Made by a program: the position numbers and the translations under genes. Source: Deltaproteobacteria bacterium (lineage in GTDB: Bacteria; Desulfobacterota; GWC2-55-46). From it: a stretch of DNA of 64,000 bases. Location of the stretch: positions 62,001 to 126,000 of the forward strand of contig JACRNL010000011.1 in NCBI GenBank assembly GCA_016234935.1. Reading direction: 5' to 3'. The notes beneath the pieces are model-generated. The model was not told the origin of the DNA, made no database searches, and saw only the letters and a list, made by a program, of their open reading frames with translations. Below, piece after piece: positions 7,067 through 16,524 of the stretch; position 1 is the stretch's first letter, and every line of letters begins with the position of its first letter.

Positions 7067-8836
7067 ATGGCCCAAAAGATAAACATACTCGATCCCATGC
7101 TTGCCGGGAAGATAGCCGCCGGCGAGGTCGTCGAAAGGCCGGCCTCGGTCGTAAAGGAGCTTATAGAGAACTCCATTGACGCCGGCGCGAAGAACGTCTC
7201 GGTGTGGCTTGCCGAGGGCGGAAGGCGCCAGATAAAGGTCGTTGACGACGGCGGGGGCATGTGCCGTCAGGACGCGCTCATCGCCTTCATGCGCCATTCG
7301 ACGAGCAAGGTCGCAAGCGAGGAAGACCTGTCGCGCATAACGAGCTACGGTTTTCGCGGAGAGGCGCTTGCGAGCATAGCGGCGGTGGCAAAGGTCTGCC
7401 TTCGCACTAGGGAGCGGGATGCGTTGTCCGGCACGAAGGTGGCTATCGGAGGAGAAGGCGGAGCCGAGCCGTTGGCGGCTGACGACGGATGCCCGGAGGG
7501 CGCGTCCATAGAGGTGAAAGACCTTTTTTACAGCACCCCTGCGCGCTTTAAGTTCATGCGCTCGGCTGAAAACGAATACGGCAGGACGCTTGAGGTGCTG
7601 CGGCGCATCGCGCTTTCAAATCCTGACGTGAGTTTCACGCTCTTTCATGGCTCGACCAAATCCATTGACACGAAGGCCGGGACGCTGCGCGACAGGATAT
7701 TCGACCTCTTTGGCGATGAGGTTCTTAAAAATATCATCGAGGTGAACTCGCCGCTTGTCACGGGTTTTATCGGCTCTCATGAGCAGAGCTACGCCACGCT
7801 AAAGGGCGTGAACACCTTCGTGAATGGCAGGTGGATAAGGGATAAGGGCATAACGCGCGCGGTTATCGACGGCTACGGGACTATCCTTGAAACATCGAGG
7901 TTCCCGTTTGCCGTCCTTGATATAAGGATAAGTCCTGAAGACGTTGACGTAAACATCCACCCTGCAAAGAGCGAGGTAAGGTTTAAAAGCCCCGGCTTTG
8001 TCTATGACATCGTAAAGGCCGCGGTAAGGGGCGCGCTCGGCATGGGCGCGGCGCCGGCGGCATTTCCGTATGCCCCGATAGGCCGTATGTCCGGCTGGAC
8101 GCAAGCCGCCGGCGCGCACGCAGGCGAGAGGCCGGCGGCGTATGGCGGCCTGCGGGAGGCAGAGGACGGCTTGCCCTTTTTCAATGAGGCGGCATCCGGC
8201 GGCGCGCAAGAGGTCAAAAACCCTGAATTCCTCGGCCTGCGCGCGGTGGGGCAGTTATGGGCCGAGTTCCTCATCGCTGAGTCCCCTTCAGGCGCAAACG
8301 CTTTTTTTTACGTAATAGACCAGCACGGAGCCGAGGAGCGGTCCGCGTTTGAGAGGCTTAAAAGAGCGGTATGCGGCGGAGCCGCGCTTAACAGGCAGAT
8401 GCTCCTTGTGCCCGAGCGCATCGAGACGACCCCTGAGGAGAAGGACGCGCTCAGCGCGGCTATGGAGCATCTCGGCAGGTTCGGCTTTGAGCTTACGCCC
8501 TTCGGGCCGTCCATCAAGGAGGGCGGGGAGACATTTTTGATAAGATCGGTTCCGGATATGCTTGCGTCAAGAAGCTGCGCTAATTTGCTTAAGGATATTG
8601 CCGAGGAGCTGTCGGATGAAAGCGCAAGTTCGCGGCTTGAAGACAGGATAGAGGCCGCGCTCATGAGGATAGCCTGCCACAGCGTCATACGCGGGGCGCG
8701 CCCGCTTGAGCAGGCAGAGGCCGACGCCCTCGTAGGGAAACTCGCGTATATCGACTTTGCCGGTTTTTGCCCGCACGGCAGGCCAGTGGTGAAGAAGTTT
8801 TTGAGAAAAGAGATAGAAGCGGTCTTCAAGAGATGA
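7067..8836 (+). CDS. mutL: DNA mismatch repair protein MutL
   Basis: GHKL ATPase of mismatch repair. The N-terminus has IAAGEVVERPASVVKELIENS, then DDGGGM and RGEALASIAA, the ATP-binding motifs. The C-terminal domain contains DQHGAEERSAFE, which fits the metal-binding DQHA-x2-E-x4-E endonuclease motif with Ala replaced by Gly. A CPHGRP-type motif (FCPHGRPVV) near the C-terminus also belongs to endonuclease-type MutL. A Pro/Ala/Gly-rich linker spans roughly residues 325-385. No mutS or mutH is in the window. The stop overlaps the miaA start (ATGA). Confidence 0.97.
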   Translation: MAQKINILDPMLAGKIAAGEVVERPASVVKELIENSIDAGAKNVSVWLAEGGRRQIKVVDDGGGMCRQDALIAFMRHSTSKVASEEDLSRITSYGFRGEALASIAAVAKVCLRTRERDALSGTKVAIGGEGGAEPLAADDGCPEGASIEVKDLFYSTPARFKFMRSAENEYGRTLEVLRRIALSNPDVSFTLFHGSTKSIDTKAGTLRDRIFDLFGDEVLKNIIEVNSPLVTGFIGSHEQSYATLKGVNTFVNGRWIRDKGITRAVIDGYGTILETSRFPFAVLDIRISPEDVDVNIHPAKSEVRFKSPGFVYDIVKAAVRGALGMGAAPAAFPYAPIGRMSGWTQAAGAHAGERPAAYGGLREAEDGLPFFNEAASGGAQEVKNPEFLGLRAVGQLWAEFLIAESPSGANAFFYVIDQHGAEERSAFERLKRAVCGGAALNRQMLLVPERIETTPEEKDALSAAMEHLGRFGFELTPFGPSIKEGGETFLIRSVPDMLASRSCANLLKDIAEELSDESASSRLEDRIEAALMRIACHSVIRGARPLEQAEADALVGKLAYIDFAGFCPHGRPVVKKFLRKEIEAVFKR

Positions 8837-9747
8837 AGATAAAGATAATCGTCATCTGCGGGCCGACCGCCGCGGGGAAAAGCTCTCTGGCCGTGGAGCT
8901 TGCCGGGCTTTTTAACGCGGAGATAATCAGCGCGGACTCCATGCAGGTCTACAGGCACATGGACATCGGCGCCGCGAAGCCGTCAAAGGCCGAAAGGGAC
9001 GGGGCAAGGCATCATATGATAGACGTCGTAAATCCTGACGCGGATTACAACGCCGCGCGTTTCAGGGATGACGCCGCCACGCTGGTGGAGGAGATAACGA
9101 ATAGGCGCAAAAACGTCATCGTTTCCGGCGGCACCGGCCTTTACATCAAGGCGCTCACCGAGGGTATTTTCGAGGGGCCGCAGGCGGATGAGGCCATGAG
9201 GCGCGGGCTTGTCGAGTATGCGGAGGCAAACGGCCGCGAGGCGCTCTATGAAAGGCTTAAAGAGGCCGACCCGGTTGCCGCGCTGTCCATGCACCCGAAT
9301 AATCTAAGGCGCGTTGTGCGCGCCATCGAGGTCTGTTATCTTGCAAAGCGCCCGGTGTCGGAGCTTCACCGCGAGCATAACTTTTCCGCCAGACCATACG
9401 ATACGCTCAAGATCGGTCTTTGCAAGGAGAGAGAGGCCCTTTACGCGGACATTGAAAAGCGGGTGGATGACATGATGGCCGCCGGTCTTGTTGGAGAGAC
9501 AAGGGCTTTAATCGCAATGGGATATCAGGCCGGTTTGAAGCCTATGCGCGGTCTGGGTTATAAGGAAATGGCCGGGTTCTTAAACAAGGAGTATCCCCTT
9601 GACGAGGCCGTGCGCCTTTTGAAAAGGAACACCAGACATTACGCGAAACGCCAGCTCACGTGGTTCAGGAAAGATGCGGAAATAAGATGGTTTAATCCCG
9701 CGCTGAAAAAAGATATAATAAAACAAATCGAGGTATTTTTGAATTGA
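8833..9747 (+). CDS. miaA: tRNA dimethylallyltransferase
   Basis: Transfers dimethylallyl to A37 of tRNAs reading UNN codons. The P-loop is GPTAAGKSSLA at the N-terminus; SADSMQVYRHMDIGAAKPS and SGGTGLYIKAL follow, then KRNTRHYAKRQLTWFRKD near the C-terminus. The start at 8833 gives the canonical N-terminus MKIKIIVICGPTAAGK and overlaps the mutL stop by four bases; an upstream in-frame start at 8767 would lie within mutL. 304 residues, typical. Confidence 0.97.
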   Translation: MKIKIIVICGPTAAGKSSLAVELAGLFNAEIISADSMQVYRHMDIGAAKPSKAERDGARHHMIDVVNPDADYNAARFRDDAATLVEEITNRRKNVIVSGGTGLYIKALTEGIFEGPQADEAMRRGLVEYAEANGREALYERLKEADPVAALSMHPNNLRRVVRAIEVCYLAKRPVSELHREHNFSARPYDTLKIGLCKEREALYADIEKRVDDMMAAGLVGETRALIAMGYQAGLKPMRGLGYKEMAGFLNKEYPLDEAVRLLKRNTRHYAKRQLTWFRKDAEIRWFNPALKKDIIKQIEVFLN

Positions 9748-10496
9748 AGAAGTTTTTTTTGTCATTGACGTTTTGCACGGCGGTTCTTTTGGCGTTCCCT
9801 TTGAATTCTCCCGCCGAGGTGATGACCGTAAGGGCCGAAGGTCAGGCGGTGAAGTATGACGAGGCCGCGGACGTAAAGAAGCTCGCCATAGAAGACGCCT
9901 TGCAAAAGGCGGCCAGGGAGGTCTTTGCCGCGGTCATCAAGGGCGAGCGCGCCGCGGTCCAGCCGTCCGAATACCCGGGCCTTTATTCCAGCCTGACGGA
10001 TTATGTCCTGACGTATAAGATATTGTCCGAGGGGTGGCTGGTCCCCGAAGCCCCGCCCTTGCCGAAGGAGCCGGCGTTGCCCCCTGGGCCGCCGGGGCCG
10101 GAGGCCGCGCCGGTCATAGAGACCTATCAGGTGAAGCTCGAGGCTTCGATAGACATGGACCAGATGAAAACAGCCCTGGCCCGCGCCATTGCCTCGAAAG
10201 GGACTGCCGGCCTTAATGCCTATACCCTCGTCATGCTCGATATCCCCGGCTACGACGCGTATAGGTCTTTAATGGAAACCTTCTCGCGCATACCAACGGT
10301 AAAGGATGTTTCCTACGCTTCTTTTTCGAGCTCCCGGTATGTTTTTACCGTAAAAAGCACGGATACCCAGGCGGCCCTTGTGGAAAGGCTTGGCGCCGAG
10401 GCCGGAGATGATTACTCCGTATTTGCCGCTGACGCGCAGACGATAGCGATAAAATATTTTGCGCCCCTTGAAGGGGTTCAACCCCAAAAGGAATGA
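9744..10496 (+). CDS. Exported protein of unknown function, C-terminus ends in repeat A
   Basis: Starts at TTG 9744, overlapping the miaA stop (TTGA). A signal peptide spans about residues 1-24 (FFLSLTFCTAVLLAF then SPAE). The next stretch, MTVRAEGQAVKYDEAADVKKL, resembles the N-terminal domain of FlgT/LPP20-like outer-membrane-associated proteins; I would not assign more. A proline-rich linker (PPLPKEPALPPGPPGPE) separates two domains. The last residues, PLEGVQPQKE, are encoded by a family A palindrome (10464-10485), so the element has provided the C-terminus. The stop overlaps the next start. Confidence 0.75.
   Translation: MKKFFLSLTFCTAVLLAFPLNSPAEVMTVRAEGQAVKYDEAADVKKLAIEDALQKAAREVFAAVIKGERAAVQPSEYPGLYSSLTDYVLTYKILSEGWLVPEAPPLPKEPALPPGPPGPEAAPVIETYQVKLEASIDMDQMKTALARAIASKGTAGLNAYTLVMLDIPGYDAYRSLMETFSRIPTVKDVSYASFSSSRYVFTVKSTDTQAALVERLGAEAGDDYSVFAADAQTIAIKYFAPLEGVQPQKE
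10464..10485. repeat. Palindromic repeat A1, in frame at the 3' end of a CDS
   Basis: CCCCTTGAAGGGG joined to TTCAACCCC. It is the exact reverse complement of A2 (19401-19422), which lies in an unrelated gene. Read here as P-L-E-G-V-Q-P. Confidence 0.9.
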
Positions 10497-11140
10497 TGGA
10501 AGGAATGATTAAAGGGATGATGAACGGACATTTGCCCCGCCTCGCGGCGGCGCTGGCGCTTATGATGCTCCTTTCCGGGTGTGCCGCAGGCGTCACGCAT
10601 ACGCTTTACGATGAATATGGCAGGTCAAAGCCATACACCTCGGCGGCGCTGCCCGTCGTGTGGGACGGCGGGCCTGAGGATAAGAAAGAAGCCGACGCCG
10701 TAACGGGCCTTTTCAGGAAGATGTCGCTTGAGAAGATGTCGCTGATGAATTACAGGATGCTGCCGCTTGATGAGACCGACAGGCGGCTCGCCGGCGCGGC
10801 GAATGCCGATAAACTCTCGAAAGAGGAACTTGCCGCCCTGAAGACGGACTCAGCCCTGCGCGTGCGCATCGTCAAATGGAACAGCTCAAAGATTGCGGCT
10901 TATTCGGCTTTGACCGTGAAGGCCCTTTTCAGCCTCTATTCGAAAGACGGAGAGCTTCTTTGGGAGGCCGCATACGCCACGAAGGAATCGGACTTGAAGC
11001 TCGACGCGGAGCCGATGGAGCTTGCCATCTTAAAGGCATATGAGCCGCGCGTGCAGCGTTTTGTTGACATGGTGCTCTCAACGCTTCCCGTCGCCGAGGA
11101 GCCGTCCGGCAGTGAGACCTTCTTTCAGTGGCTCCCGTAA
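10493..11140 (+). CDS. Putative outer-membrane or periplasmic lipoprotein
   Basis: An N-terminal hydrophobic segment ends in the lipobox LLSGC (Cys near residue 29), so the product should be lipidated by Lgt, itself encoded at 23221. The mature part (about 185 residues) contains TDSALRVRIVKWNSSKIAAYSA and a C-terminal FVDMVLSTLP; I do not recognise a family with certainty. It overlaps the preceding exported protein by four bases, so the two probably act together at the envelope. Internal ATGs at 10505, 10517 and 10520 are alternative starts. Confidence 0.7.
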   Translation: MMEGMIKGMMNGHLPRLAAALALMMLLSGCAAGVTHTLYDEYGRSKPYTSAALPVVWDGGPEDKKEADAVTGLFRKMSLEKMSLMNYRMLPLDETDRRLAGAANADKLSKEELAALKTDSALRVRIVKWNSSKIAAYSALTVKALFSLYSKDGELLWEAAYATKESDLKLDAEPMELAILKAYEPRVQRFVDMVLSTLPVAEEPSGSETFFQWLP

Positions 11141-11202
11141 CGGCCGTCCGGCATGTTCATGCACAGCGTCATAAATGAACGCGCATACAGAGTTATGACG
11201 CT

Positions 11203-11766
11203 ATGTATAGAAATATCCCCAATATACTCACCGCGTTAAGGATAGCGCTCGTCCCGGTATTCGCCATGCTCGTGCTTACCGGCATGTCCGGCTACGCCGC
11301 GGCGGTGTTTGCCGTTGCCGGGGCCACGGACGTGATTGACGGCCTTATCGCGAGAAGGTTTAACCTCCAGAGCCACCTCGGAGAGCTCCTCGACCCCCTT
11401 GCCGACAAGTTCCTCCTTACCGCCTCCTACCTCGTCCTTACCTATAAGGGCGCCATACCCCTGTGGCTGTGTGTCCTTGTCGCGGTGCGCGACCTGCTCA
11501 TGCTCGGCGGCATCGCGGTAATTCGCTATTACGGAAAAACGCCAAACGTCTCCCCGGCGTTTGCTGGAAAGCTCAATACGCTGCTTCAGACAGCAACAGT
11601 CCTTTATGTGCTGTTCATAGGCGGCAGGCTTTCCAGCGCGTGGTTTACGGCCCTTGCGGCGTTAACGGCGTTTATCACCGTCTACAGCGGCCTTTATTAC
11701 GCGTGGAGGCATTTTAGCGGCGGCGGGGATAAACATTTCCCCTCTTTTTTAAAGAGGGGAAATTAG
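11203..11766 (+). CDS. pgsA: CDP-diacylglycerol-glycerol-3-phosphate 3-phosphatidyltransferase
   Basis: Integral membrane enzyme making phosphatidylglycerol phosphate, the committed step to PG and cardiolipin. The CDP-alcohol phosphotransferase motif D-G-x2-A-R-x8-G-x3-D-x3-D is complete in DGLIARRFNLQSHLGELLDP plus LAD near residues 46-68. It has several membrane helices and 187 residues, typical length. The last ten codons (HFPSFLKRGN) lie over the terminator stem, so the C-terminal tail is set by that hairpin. Confidence 0.95.
   Translation: MYRNIPNILTALRIALVPVFAMLVLTGMSGYAAAVFAVAGATDVIDGLIARRFNLQSHLGELLDPLADKFLLTASYLVLTYKGAIPLWLCVLVAVRDLLMLGGIAVIRYYGKTPNVSPAFAGKLNTLLQTATVLYVLFIGGRLSSAWFTALAALTAFITVYSGLYYAWRHFSGGGDKHFPSFLKRGN
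11736..11762. terminator. Rho-independent terminator between convergent pgsA and prfC
   Basis: A 12-bp perfect stem (TTTCCCCTCTTT and AAAGAGGGGAAA) with a TTT loop. The T-run lies within the stem and loop. It is placed between two convergent genes and could serve both; it overlaps the end of pgsA. Confidence 0.65.
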
Positions 11767-11777
11767 AGGGAGCCTCT

Positions 11778-13361
11778 TTAGTTGTGTTCCTGGGTTTTAT
11801 GGAAGGTTATGTCGGGCCACTGCTCCATGACGTAGTTAAGCTGCCACTCGCTCGGCGCGAGGAACGCGAGGCTCCCGCCGGAGTCGCAGGCAAGCCTTGC
11901 GATATTTTCCTTTTCAAACTCAGCGAGTTTTTTCTTGTTATCCGAGCTTATCCAGCGCGCCCTCGCGTATGCCGTTGATTCGTAAACGGCGTCTACTCCG
12001 TACTCGTCCTTGAGCCTTGCCATGGTGACGTCGAACTGAAGCGCGCCGACCGCGCCGAGGATGTAGTCGTTCCCCTGAATGGGCCTGAAGACCTGCACTG
12101 CCCCCTCTTCGGTAAGCTGCTGAAGCCCCTTTTGGAGCTGTTTTATCTTCAGAGGGTTTTTAAGGTACGCCCTTCTGAAGTGCTCCGGCGCGAAGCTCGG
12201 TATGCCGGTGAACTTCAGCGGCTCCTTGTCTGTGAATGTGTCGCCTATCTTTATCGTCCCGCGGTTGTGTATGCCTATTATGTCGCCGGGGTATGCTTCT
12301 TCTATGTTCGTCCTGTCCTGCGCCATGAAGATGGTTGCGTTTGAGAAGGCTATCTCCCTGCCTGTTCTGTGGTGGATGACCTTCATGCCCCTTGTGAATT
12401 TGCCTGAGCATATCCTCATGAAGGCTATCCTGTCCCTGTGCGCCGGGTCCATGTTCGCCTGTATCTTGAAGGCAAAGCAGGAAAACTGCTCTTCGTAAGG
12501 AGAGACCTCTCTTGAGACCGCCGCCCTCGGCATCGGGCAGGGGGCCATCTCCACGAAGGCGTCGAGAAGCTCTTTTACCCCGAAGTTGTTTATCGCACTG
12601 CCGAAAAATACGGGCGTCTGGCTGCCCTTCAGGTAATGCTCGTATTCAAACGGGTTGGCCGCGCCCTTGAGGAGTTCTATATCCTCGCGCAGTTCATCGG
12701 CCTGCCTTCCGAGGAGTTCATCGAGCTTCGGGTCGCCTAGGTCGGTTATGGTGACGACCTCCTGCTTCCTTGTATCCTCGCCCGGAGTAAAGAGGTTTAA
12801 TTCCTTCCGGTACAGGTTATAGACCCCTTTAAAACCCTTGCCGGAGCCGATGGGCCAGGAAAGCGGCGTGCATTCTATCTGGAGCTTTTCCTCGATGTCG
12901 TGCATCAGGTCAAGCAGCGGCAGACCCTCTCTGTCGAGCTTGTTGATGAAGGTTATTATCGGGATATTCCTCATGCGGCAGACGGCCATGAGCTTTTCCG
13001 TCTGCGTCTCCACGCCCTTCGCGCTGTCTATGACCATCAGGGCGCTGTCCACGGCGGTTAAAACCCTGTAGGTGTCCTCGGAAAAGTCCTGATGGCCCGG
13101 CGTATCAAGAAGGTTTATGTCGAAGTCACGGTAATTGAACTTCATCACCGAGGTCGTGACCGAGATGCCCCTTTCCCGCTCTATCGCCATCCAGTCGCTT
13201 GTGGCGTGGCGCGACGCCTTCTTCGCCTTCACGGCGCCCGCCATCTGTATCGCGCCTCCGAACAAAAGTAGCTTTTCCGTAAGCGTGGTCTTTCCCGCGT
13301 CAGGGTGGCTTATAATGCCGAATGTGCGCCTGCGCCGAACCTCTTTTTCCTGTCTGCTCAT
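11778..13361 (-). CDS. prfC: Peptide chain release factor 3
   Basis: Translational GTPase that recycles RF1/RF2. G1 is [15 protein letters not shown], the effector region contains [14 protein letters not shown]3 is DTPGHQDF, and G4 is [10 protein letters not shown]3-type domain III is at the C-terminus ([10 protein letters not shown]). 527 residues, normal. Encoded alone, convergent with pgsA. Confidence 0.97.
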   Translation of the reverse strand: MSRQEKEVRRRRTFGIISHPDAGKTTLTEKLLLFGGAIQMAGAVKAKKASRHATSDWMAIERERGISVTTSVMKFNYRDFDINLLDTPGHQDFSEDTYRVLTAVDSALMVIDSAKGVETQTEKLMAVCRMRNIPIITFINKLDREGLPLLDLMHDIEEKLQIECTPLSWPIGSGKGFKGVYNLYRKELNLFTPGEDTRKQEVVTITDLGDPKLDELLGRQADELREDIELLKGAANPFEYEHYLKGSQTPVFFGSAINNFGVKELLDAFVEMAPCPMPRAAVSREVSPYEEQFSCFAFKIQANMDPAHRDRIAFMRICSGKFTRGMKVIHHRTGREIAFSNATIFMAQDRTNIEEAYPGDIIGIHNRGTIKIGDTFTDKEPLKFTGIPSFAPEHFRRAYLKNPLKIKQLQKGLQQLTEEGAVQVFRPIQGNDYILGAVGALQFDVTMARLKDEYGVDAVYESTAYARARWISSDNKKKLAEFEKENIARLACDSGGSLAFLAPSEWQLNYVMEQWPDITFHKTQEHN

Positions 13362-13487
13362 CTTTGAATTCCTGCTGTTGGTTAGATATTATCGGTCTTT
13401 TACTTAAACCTTATATTTTACAGTAAAAGGCAGGCGGGGTCAACGAATTAACAAATCACAATCTTCTTGTGATATGATAATTAATTG

Positions 13488-13643
13488 ACAGGCTGCGGAA
13501 AAACTCAAAATCTGGTCAGGCTGCTCAAAAAGTTCCAGATGCAAGGCGTCGAGGAGTGAGGAGCGAGGCGCACTTTGTTGTGCGCCGTTCGTTCCGAACG
13601 ACGAAGACAACGCCGCAGATGGGACTTTTTCAGCAGCCTGTTA
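13488..13643. mobile_element. MITE-like element, family C copy 2
   Basis: Left end ACAGGCTGCGGAAAAACTCA, an inner TCAGGCTGCTCAAAAAGT, and right end ACTTTTTCAGCAGCCTGT. The central hairpin is GCGCAC-TTTGTT-GTGCGC. Compared with copy 1 (GCGTGC/GCACG), both arms have changed together, which keeps the stem. It lies just upstream of the ABC-F gene and creates a false N-terminal extension of that reading frame. Confidence 0.85.
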
Positions 13644-13666
13644 ATAAATTCGGCGCACGGGGACAG

Positions 13667-15568
13667 ATGGCCTTAATAAACTTGAAGCAGATAGCGGTCG
13701 GTTTTGGAAACCCGCTCCTTATGGACGGGATAGACTTGCAGATTGAAAAGGGCGAGCGGGTCTGCCTTGTCGGGCGTAACGGGGCGGGCAAATCAACCCT
13801 TATGAAACTGATTAGCGGCGAAGTCAAGCCAGACGGCGGGGAGATTATCCGCGCGCCGGGGCTGAAGGCTACGATGCTCTCGCAGGAGGTTCCGGGCGAG
13901 GGCGCGCTTACAGGCACTGTCTTTGACGTTGTAACCGGCGGGCTTGGCGACATCTGCGGGCTGCTTGCCGCGTATCATGCGGCGGCAAAGAAGCTCGGCG
14001 AAGGCGACAGCAGCGTCATGCCGGAGTTTGAGAGGATTCACCATGAGCTTGATGTCAAGGACGGCTGGCAGGCAAGCCAGCGGGCAGAGACTGTTATATC
14101 GCAATTGAAACTTCCGGCGGACGCCGGGTTTTCCGGCCTCTCCGGCGGCTATAAAAGAAGGGTTCTCCTTGGCAGGGCGCTTGCCGCCGAGCCGGATTTG
14201 CTGCTCCTTGACGAGCCTACAAACCACCTTGACCTTGATTCCATCGGCTGGCTTGAGGACTTTTTGCTAAGCTACCGCGGCACGCTCCTTTTTATAACAC
14301 ATGACAAGATGCTCCTTGAAAGGCTTGCCACGCGCATAATCGAGCTTGACAGGGGGAGGTTAATCAGCTGGCCGTGCGGTTACAGGCAGTACCTTGAAAG
14401 AAAGGAACTGCTCCTTCATTCCGAGGCGCGGGAGAACGCGCTTTTTGACAAGCGCCTCTCGGAGGAAGAGGTCTGGATACGTCAGGGCGTCAAGGCAAGG
14501 AGGACGCGGAACGAAGGCAGGGTGCGCGCGCTGATGGAGGCCAGAAAGATACGCAGTGAGCGGCGCGAGATAGAAGGCGGCCCGCGCATGAAGGTGCAGA
14601 CGGCCGATATTTCCGGCAAGCTCGTCATAGAGGCCAAAGGCGTAAGCTATGCCTATGATAACGCCGGGCCTGTTATAAATGATTTTTCAACGCGCATAAT
14701 GCGCGGCGACAAGGTCGGCATCATCGGCCCGAACGGCTCCGGCAAGACGACCCTTTTAAAGCTCCTGCTTGGGGAGCTTACGCCTACGGCCGGGAGCACG
14801 CGCCTCGGCACGCGCCTTGAGGTATCTTATTTTGACCAGCACAGGAGAGTCCTTGATGAGGAGCGCACCGTGCAGGATAATATCGGCGAAGGCAACGACA
14901 ATGTAATCATAAACGGCCAGCCCCGCCATGTAATCGGCTATCTTCAGGATTTTCTCTTTTCTCCGTCAAGGGCGCGCACGCCCGTAAAGGCGCTTTCAGG
15001 CGGCGAGAGGAACAGACTGCTTCTTGCAAAGCTCTTCGCGAGGCCGTCAAATGTCCTCGTCATGGACGAGCCGACAAACGACCTTGACAGCGAGACGCTT
15101 GACCTCCTTGAGGAGCTTCTTTCGGAATACACGGGCACCGTGCTCCTTGTCAGCCACGACAGGGCGTTTTTAAATAACGTGGTCACGAGCACGATAGTGT
15201 TTGAAAAGAGCGGCCTGAATGAATACATCGGCGGCTACGACGACTGGCTGGCTCAGAGGCCGAAGCAGATAACGGACAAAGCCGAAAAAAAACAAAAGCA
15301 GCTGCAGAAAAAGGACAAACCTTTAAGGCTGAGTTTTAAAGAAGAGCGTGAACTTGAGGAAATGCCCGAAAGGATAGATGCCATCGAGGCCGAGCAGAAG
15401 GCGCTTTTCGAGACCACATCAAACCCCGACTTCTACAAACAAGGCCCCCAAAAAGCCGCCGAGGCAAATGCGCGGATGCAGGAGATAGAACAAAAGCTAA
15501 AAGCGGCCTGCAAGAGATGGGAGGAGCTTGAGGCGGTGAAGGCGGCAGGGGAGCAAGAATTAAGATAA
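13667..15568 (+). CDS. uup: ABC-F family ATPase, Uup-like
   Basis: Soluble tandem ABC ATPase without membrane domains; ABC-F proteins act on ribosomes, and Uup also binds branched DNA. Two Walker A motifs (GRNGAGKSTL, GPNGSGKTTL) and two signatures (LSGGYKRRVLLGRAL, LSGGERNRLLLAKLF) each lead into a Walker B (LLLLDEPTNHLDL, LVMDEPTNDLDS). A charged linker and a C-terminal coiled-coil (residues ~565-633) match Uup. The frame opens at 13556, but its first 37 codons lie in the MITE, so ATG 13667 (MALINLKQIAVGFG) is the start. Confidence 0.93.
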   Translation: MALINLKQIAVGFGNPLLMDGIDLQIEKGERVCLVGRNGAGKSTLMKLISGEVKPDGGEIIRAPGLKATMLSQEVPGEGALTGTVFDVVTGGLGDICGLLAAYHAAAKKLGEGDSSVMPEFERIHHELDVKDGWQASQRAETVISQLKLPADAGFSGLSGGYKRRVLLGRALAAEPDLLLLDEPTNHLDLDSIGWLEDFLLSYRGTLLFITHDKMLLERLATRIIELDRGRLISWPCGYRQYLERKELLLHSEARENALFDKRLSEEEVWIRQGVKARRTRNEGRVRALMEARKIRSERREIEGGPRMKVQTADISGKLVIEAKGVSYAYDNAGPVINDFSTRIMRGDKVGIIGPNGSGKTTLLKLLLGELTPTAGSTRLGTRLEVSYFDQHRRVLDEERTVQDNIGEGNDNVIINGQPRHVIGYLQDFLFSPSRARTPVKALSGGERNRLLLAKLFARPSNVLVMDEPTNDLDSETLDLLEELLSEYTGTVLLVSHDRAFLNNVVTSTIVFEKSGLNEYIGGYDDWLAQRPKQITDKAEKKQKQLQKKDKPLRLSFKEERELEEMPERIDAIEAEQKALFETTSNPDFYKQGPQKAAEANARMQEIEQKLKAACKRWEELEAVKAAGEQELR

Positions 15569-15580
15569 GAAACTCGTAGT

Positions 15581-15598
15581 GCGAGGCTTTAGCCTCGC
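15581..15598. repeat. Hairpin repeat D1
   Basis: GCGAGGC-TTTA-GCCTCGC. Other copies are at 26195-26212, 26246-26263, 42443-42460 and 48259-48276. It is the first element of the 15569-15962 gap, which holds only repeats. Confidence 0.8.
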
Positions 15599-15662
15599 TT
15601 TGTCGGCAATCAGGCAAGGGTGCTGCAAAACAGCTCGGTAGAAGTCTCGCACTACTTTCCGT

Positions 15663-15740
15663 CGTTCTCACGCCGGAGCGTGGGAACGCTAAAATGTTTT
15701 TTTCTCTTCTCCCCTCGCGGGAGAGGGTAGGGTGAGGGGA
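15663..15740. repeat. Hairpin repeats E2 and G
   Basis: 15663-15688 is CGTTCTCACGCC paired with GGAGCGTGGGAACG (family E). 15704-15740 holds CTCCCCTCGCGGGAGAGGG followed by TAGGGTGAGGGG, a type of repeat also seen in part at 49740-49760. Confidence 0.7.
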
Positions 15741-15766
15741 AAAAGGTTACGCAGCACTTCCGCGTT

Positions 15767-15890
15767 ATGCGGGTTCAGGTTTGTAACCAGAACCCTTTTG
15801 ATTCGTAGCTATAATGAACGGTCATACCTGCCAACTATTCGCGATCCTCGCACGAACTTATGGGTTCAAGTTGCAAACTTGAACCCGCAT
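15767..15890. mobile_element. Small inverted-repeat element (possible MITE)
   Basis: Arms ATGCGGGTTCAGGTTTGTAAC (15767-15787) and its near reverse complement (15870-15890) match at about 19 of 21 positions and enclose ~82 bp. An internal GGGTTCAAG/CTTGAACCC hairpin lies in the right part. It has no coding capacity and sits beside the AT-rich XRE/lipoprotein pair. Confidence 0.55.
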
Positions 15891-15924
15891 AGGGTTCTAA
15901 TCGGGAATCTGATTTTGATTTATT

Positions 15925-15948
15925 GTTCTCACGTTTCAGCGTGGGAAT
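15925..15948. repeat. Hairpin repeat E3
   Basis: GTTCTCACG-TTTCA-GCGTGGGAAT, a diverged member of family E directly 3' of the XRE regulator gene. Confidence 0.6.
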
Positions 15949-15962
15949 GATAAAAATTATCT

Positions 15963-16283
15963 TTACCGCACCATCGTCCTTAAAACTCTTACAGCGTCCT
16001 TGAGTTTTTCTTCATCAATATCACTTACAAATCTCTTGAGCATCTCCCGCAGTTCTCTTGGGCTTGCTTCATGTTCGAAGTCAAAAAGCTCCCACATGTC
16101 AACCTTAAGCGCGTCTGAAAACTTCATCAACATGTCGAATGTAGGGTTCTCCTTGCCACGCTCAATACTGCTAATATAGTGCGCGCTTATATCCATTCTT
16201 TCGGCCAAAACTTCCTGCGTCCATTCTTTGTTCTCTCTGAGGCTTTTTATTCTTATGCCGAAGAGTTTCTTTGAATTCACCAT
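15963..16283 (-). CDS. XRE-family transcriptional regulator
   Basis: Small DNA-binding protein with a Cro/CI-type helix-turn-helix in its first 60 residues: RIKSLRENKEWTQEVLAERM, then SAHYISSIERGKENP as recognition helix. The C-terminal part (SPRELREMLKRFVSDID) is probably for dimerisation. Start 16283 (MVNSKKLFG) is favoured by GGGAGGGTGAAGGAA just upstream; the longer frame to 16364 would read through the candidate operator. It is AT-rich and divergent from a lipoprotein gene, with an inverted repeat between them that may be its operator. Confidence 0.85.
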   Translation of the reverse strand: MVNSKKLFGIRIKSLRENKEWTQEVLAERMDISAHYISSIERGKENPTFDMLMKFSDALKVDMWELFDFEHEASPRELREMLKRFVSDIDEEKLKDAVRVLRTMVR

Positions 16284-16340
16284 TTCCTTCACCCTCCCTG
16301 AAGGAAATGATGCATCTTTTGCTGCCATCCTTGAATGATG

Positions 16341-16385
16341 CAATACACACATTTTTATTGACAATTAGTATGTATTGGATATAGT
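16341..16385 (+). promoter_or_regulatory. Promoter with overlapping candidate operator
   Basis: Rightward promoter TTGACA (16358-16363), 16-base spacer, TATAGT (16380-16385). CAATACACAC (16341-16350) and GTATGTATTG (16368-16377) form an inverted repeat matching at 9 of 10 positions and flank the -35 box. Binding of the divergent XRE protein here would repress the lipoprotein gene; that is inference. Confidence 0.5.
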
Positions 16386-16524
16386 ATTAATAACTAATGC
16401 CTTTAATTTATAGTAATTTTTAATGGCAATAGAGTTACTTTCAACGCTTTTGTTCGTGGCGATGGCGCGAGTCAGTTCACTCCATCATAGAGGAAAAAAC
16501 AACATTTTGAAAAGGGGGCATTGT

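Noticed and set aside
13556-13666. N-terminal extension of the ABC-F protein
   Set aside because: These 37 codons lie in the MITE end. Similar peptide sequence (TPQMGLFQQPV) appears antisense at another MITE copy (about 24700), so it is not real protein.
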